Positions 63,418 to 64,000 of a stretch of 64,000 nt of DNA are shown one piece after another. The stretch's first letter is position 1, and each line of letters begins with the position of its first letter. The stretch lies in contig NZ_FOBU01000003.1 in the NCBI RefSeq assembly GCF_900109915.1, positions 62,001-126,000 on the forward strand. Direction: 5' to 3'. Position numbers and translations under genes: made by a program. The notes beneath the pieces were generated by a model that ran no database searches, was not told the DNA's origin, and worked only from the letters and a program-made list of their open reading frames with translations. This DNA comes from Luteibacter sp. UNCMF331Sha3.1. GTDB taxonomy: Bacteria; Pseudomonadota; Gammaproteobacteria; Xanthomonadales; Rhodanobacteraceae.

Positions 63418-64000
63418 CGCGCTGGCTCCGCGTAGGGATAGTCGGCCGCCGAGATGTACGGCCGGATGGCCTCGAGCGCCGGATGGTCGTTGACGAAGTC
63501 GTCGGGGTAGTAGCCGATGTGGCGCGCACCGCCGGCCTGGACGGCGCGCATGCGCGTGCCGATCGTGGGCGCAGGAATGGGCTGTTTCGTGCGCCAGTCC
63601 TGCGCCGCGAACTCGAAGAGCGTCTTTTCGAGCGCGCCCGGGGTCGCGCCCACGGTGGCGACGAGGCGACGGTACCAGCCCAGCGTGTCGGCCTGCTTGT
63701 CGAGCTGCGGCATGGCCATCACGGCGGTCATGTCGTACGCCTTGTTGAACGCGGGCAGGCTCTGCGCGAACCACGCTTCGGCCTTCGGCTCCATGATCGG
63801 GCGAGTGAAAATGTTGCGGGCCGTCAGAAGCTGGGGTCGCCAGCGCTTCATGCGCGTGGCCAGCTCCAGCGTGAAGTCGATCAGCGCCTGCGTGTTCTGC
63901 GCCGGAGTGTTCTTCGCCCACGGACCGAGGTTGTCGGTGTCGCGAAGATAGGCGTCGTCGGAGAACAGCACGCCCGCTTCGTCGGCATGCATCGCGAGGT
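63414..64000 (-). CDS. pgaB: PgaB, PNAG N-deacetylase, C-terminal part (5' end outside window)
   Basis: Only the last ~195 residues are present; the frame runs open past base 64000. The visible part is the C-terminal glycoside-hydrolase-like domain of PgaB: LFSDDAYLRD, LIDFTLELATRMKRWRPQLLTARNIFTRPI, and MPQLDKQADTLGWYRRLV, ending YPYAEPAR. The full protein would add the N-terminal polysaccharide deacetylase domain and a lipobox. PgaB partly deacetylates PNAG in the periplasm for export through PgaA, whose gene should lie further upstream. Confidence 0.88.
   Translation of the reverse strand, partial: LAMHADEAGVLFSDDAYLRDTDNLGPWAKNTPAQNTQALIDFTLELATRMKRWRPQLLTARNIFTRPIMEPKAEAWFAQSLPAFNKAYDMTAVMAMPQLDKQADTLGWYRRLVATVGATPGALEKTLFEFAAQDWRTKQPIPAPTIGTRMRAVQAGGARHIGYYPDDFVNDHPALEAIRPYISAADYPYAEPAR

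Overview
The window is about 64 kb of very GC-rich, densely coding chromosome from a gammaproteobacterium. Gene content and protein style point to the Rhodanobacteraceae/Xanthomonadales (Luteibacter or Dyella type). The pointers are a lexA-imuA-imuB-dnaE2 mutasome operon, rpoE-rseA-mucD followed by lepA-lepB-(DUF4845)-rnc-era-recO, a PpsR/PpsA pair, pgaBCD, and intergenic palindromes built on GTGGGAGC...GATGGGTGCT. No phage, transposase, CRISPR array or rRNA was seen. Genus-level placement is inference.

Layout. 0-2 kb: end of a metallo-beta-lactamase-fold hydrolase, an S4 RNA-binding protein, and two related small exported proteins. 2-8 kb: SOS mutagenesis operon (lexA, imuA, imuB, dnaE2, minus strand) with a LexA-type palindrome next to the lexA start. 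8-14 kb: MFS transporter, HAD hydrolase and DeoR-type regulator, then PEP synthase diverging from its regulator PpsR. 14.4-14.85 kb: a complete tRNA operon (promoter, Ala-GGC, Glu-TTC, Asp-GTC, terminator). 15-22 kb: CPA2 antiporter, exported FKBP prolyl isomerase, UDP-glucose dehydrogenase, SlyX, DUF2058 and a FadB/FadJ-type beta-oxidation enzyme. 22.5-25.5 kb: a small unknown protein coupled to a GGDEF-EAL protein. 25.6-34 kb: sigma-E, anti-sigma and MucD protease, then the translation/secretion/RNA-processing block ending in recO. 34-37.6 kb: REC-Hpt regulator, YdbH-like AsmA-type protein and a DUF1318 lipoprotein. 37.7-42 kb: RlmD, CYTH, NagZ, HGPRT, MTI phosphorylase, cold-shock protein. 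42.3-43.5 kb: remnant minor-pilin genes. 43.5-46.1 kb: Tat-exported glycosylasparaginase-like enzyme, CutC, TonB-C-domain protein. 46.2-51.8 kb: four-gene ligase-associated DNA damage cassette (nuclease, ATP-dependent ligase, DEXH helicase, phosphoesterase). 51.9-57.3 kb: ABC exporter, then a tightly coupled set of vWA protein, ECF sigma, putative anti-sigma and YigZ/IMPACT. 57.3-64 kb: membrane diguanylate cyclase, DUF427, a fused EgtB-EgtD ergothioneine enzyme, and pgaD/pgaC/pgaB (window ends inside pgaB).

Themes. DNA damage: lexA-imu operon, ligase cassette, recO. Envelope stress: rpoE and the FKBP gene carry matching sigma-E-type promoters (TGAACTT-N16-TCTC). Cyclic-di-GMP and matrix: two GGDEF proteins with intact active sites, and a PNAG synthase operon. 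Purine/methionine salvage: MTI phosphorylase beside HGPRT. The items most worth checking are the EgtB-EgtD fusion, the vWA-sigma-anti-sigma unit, the eroded pilin cluster and the REP-like palindromes.
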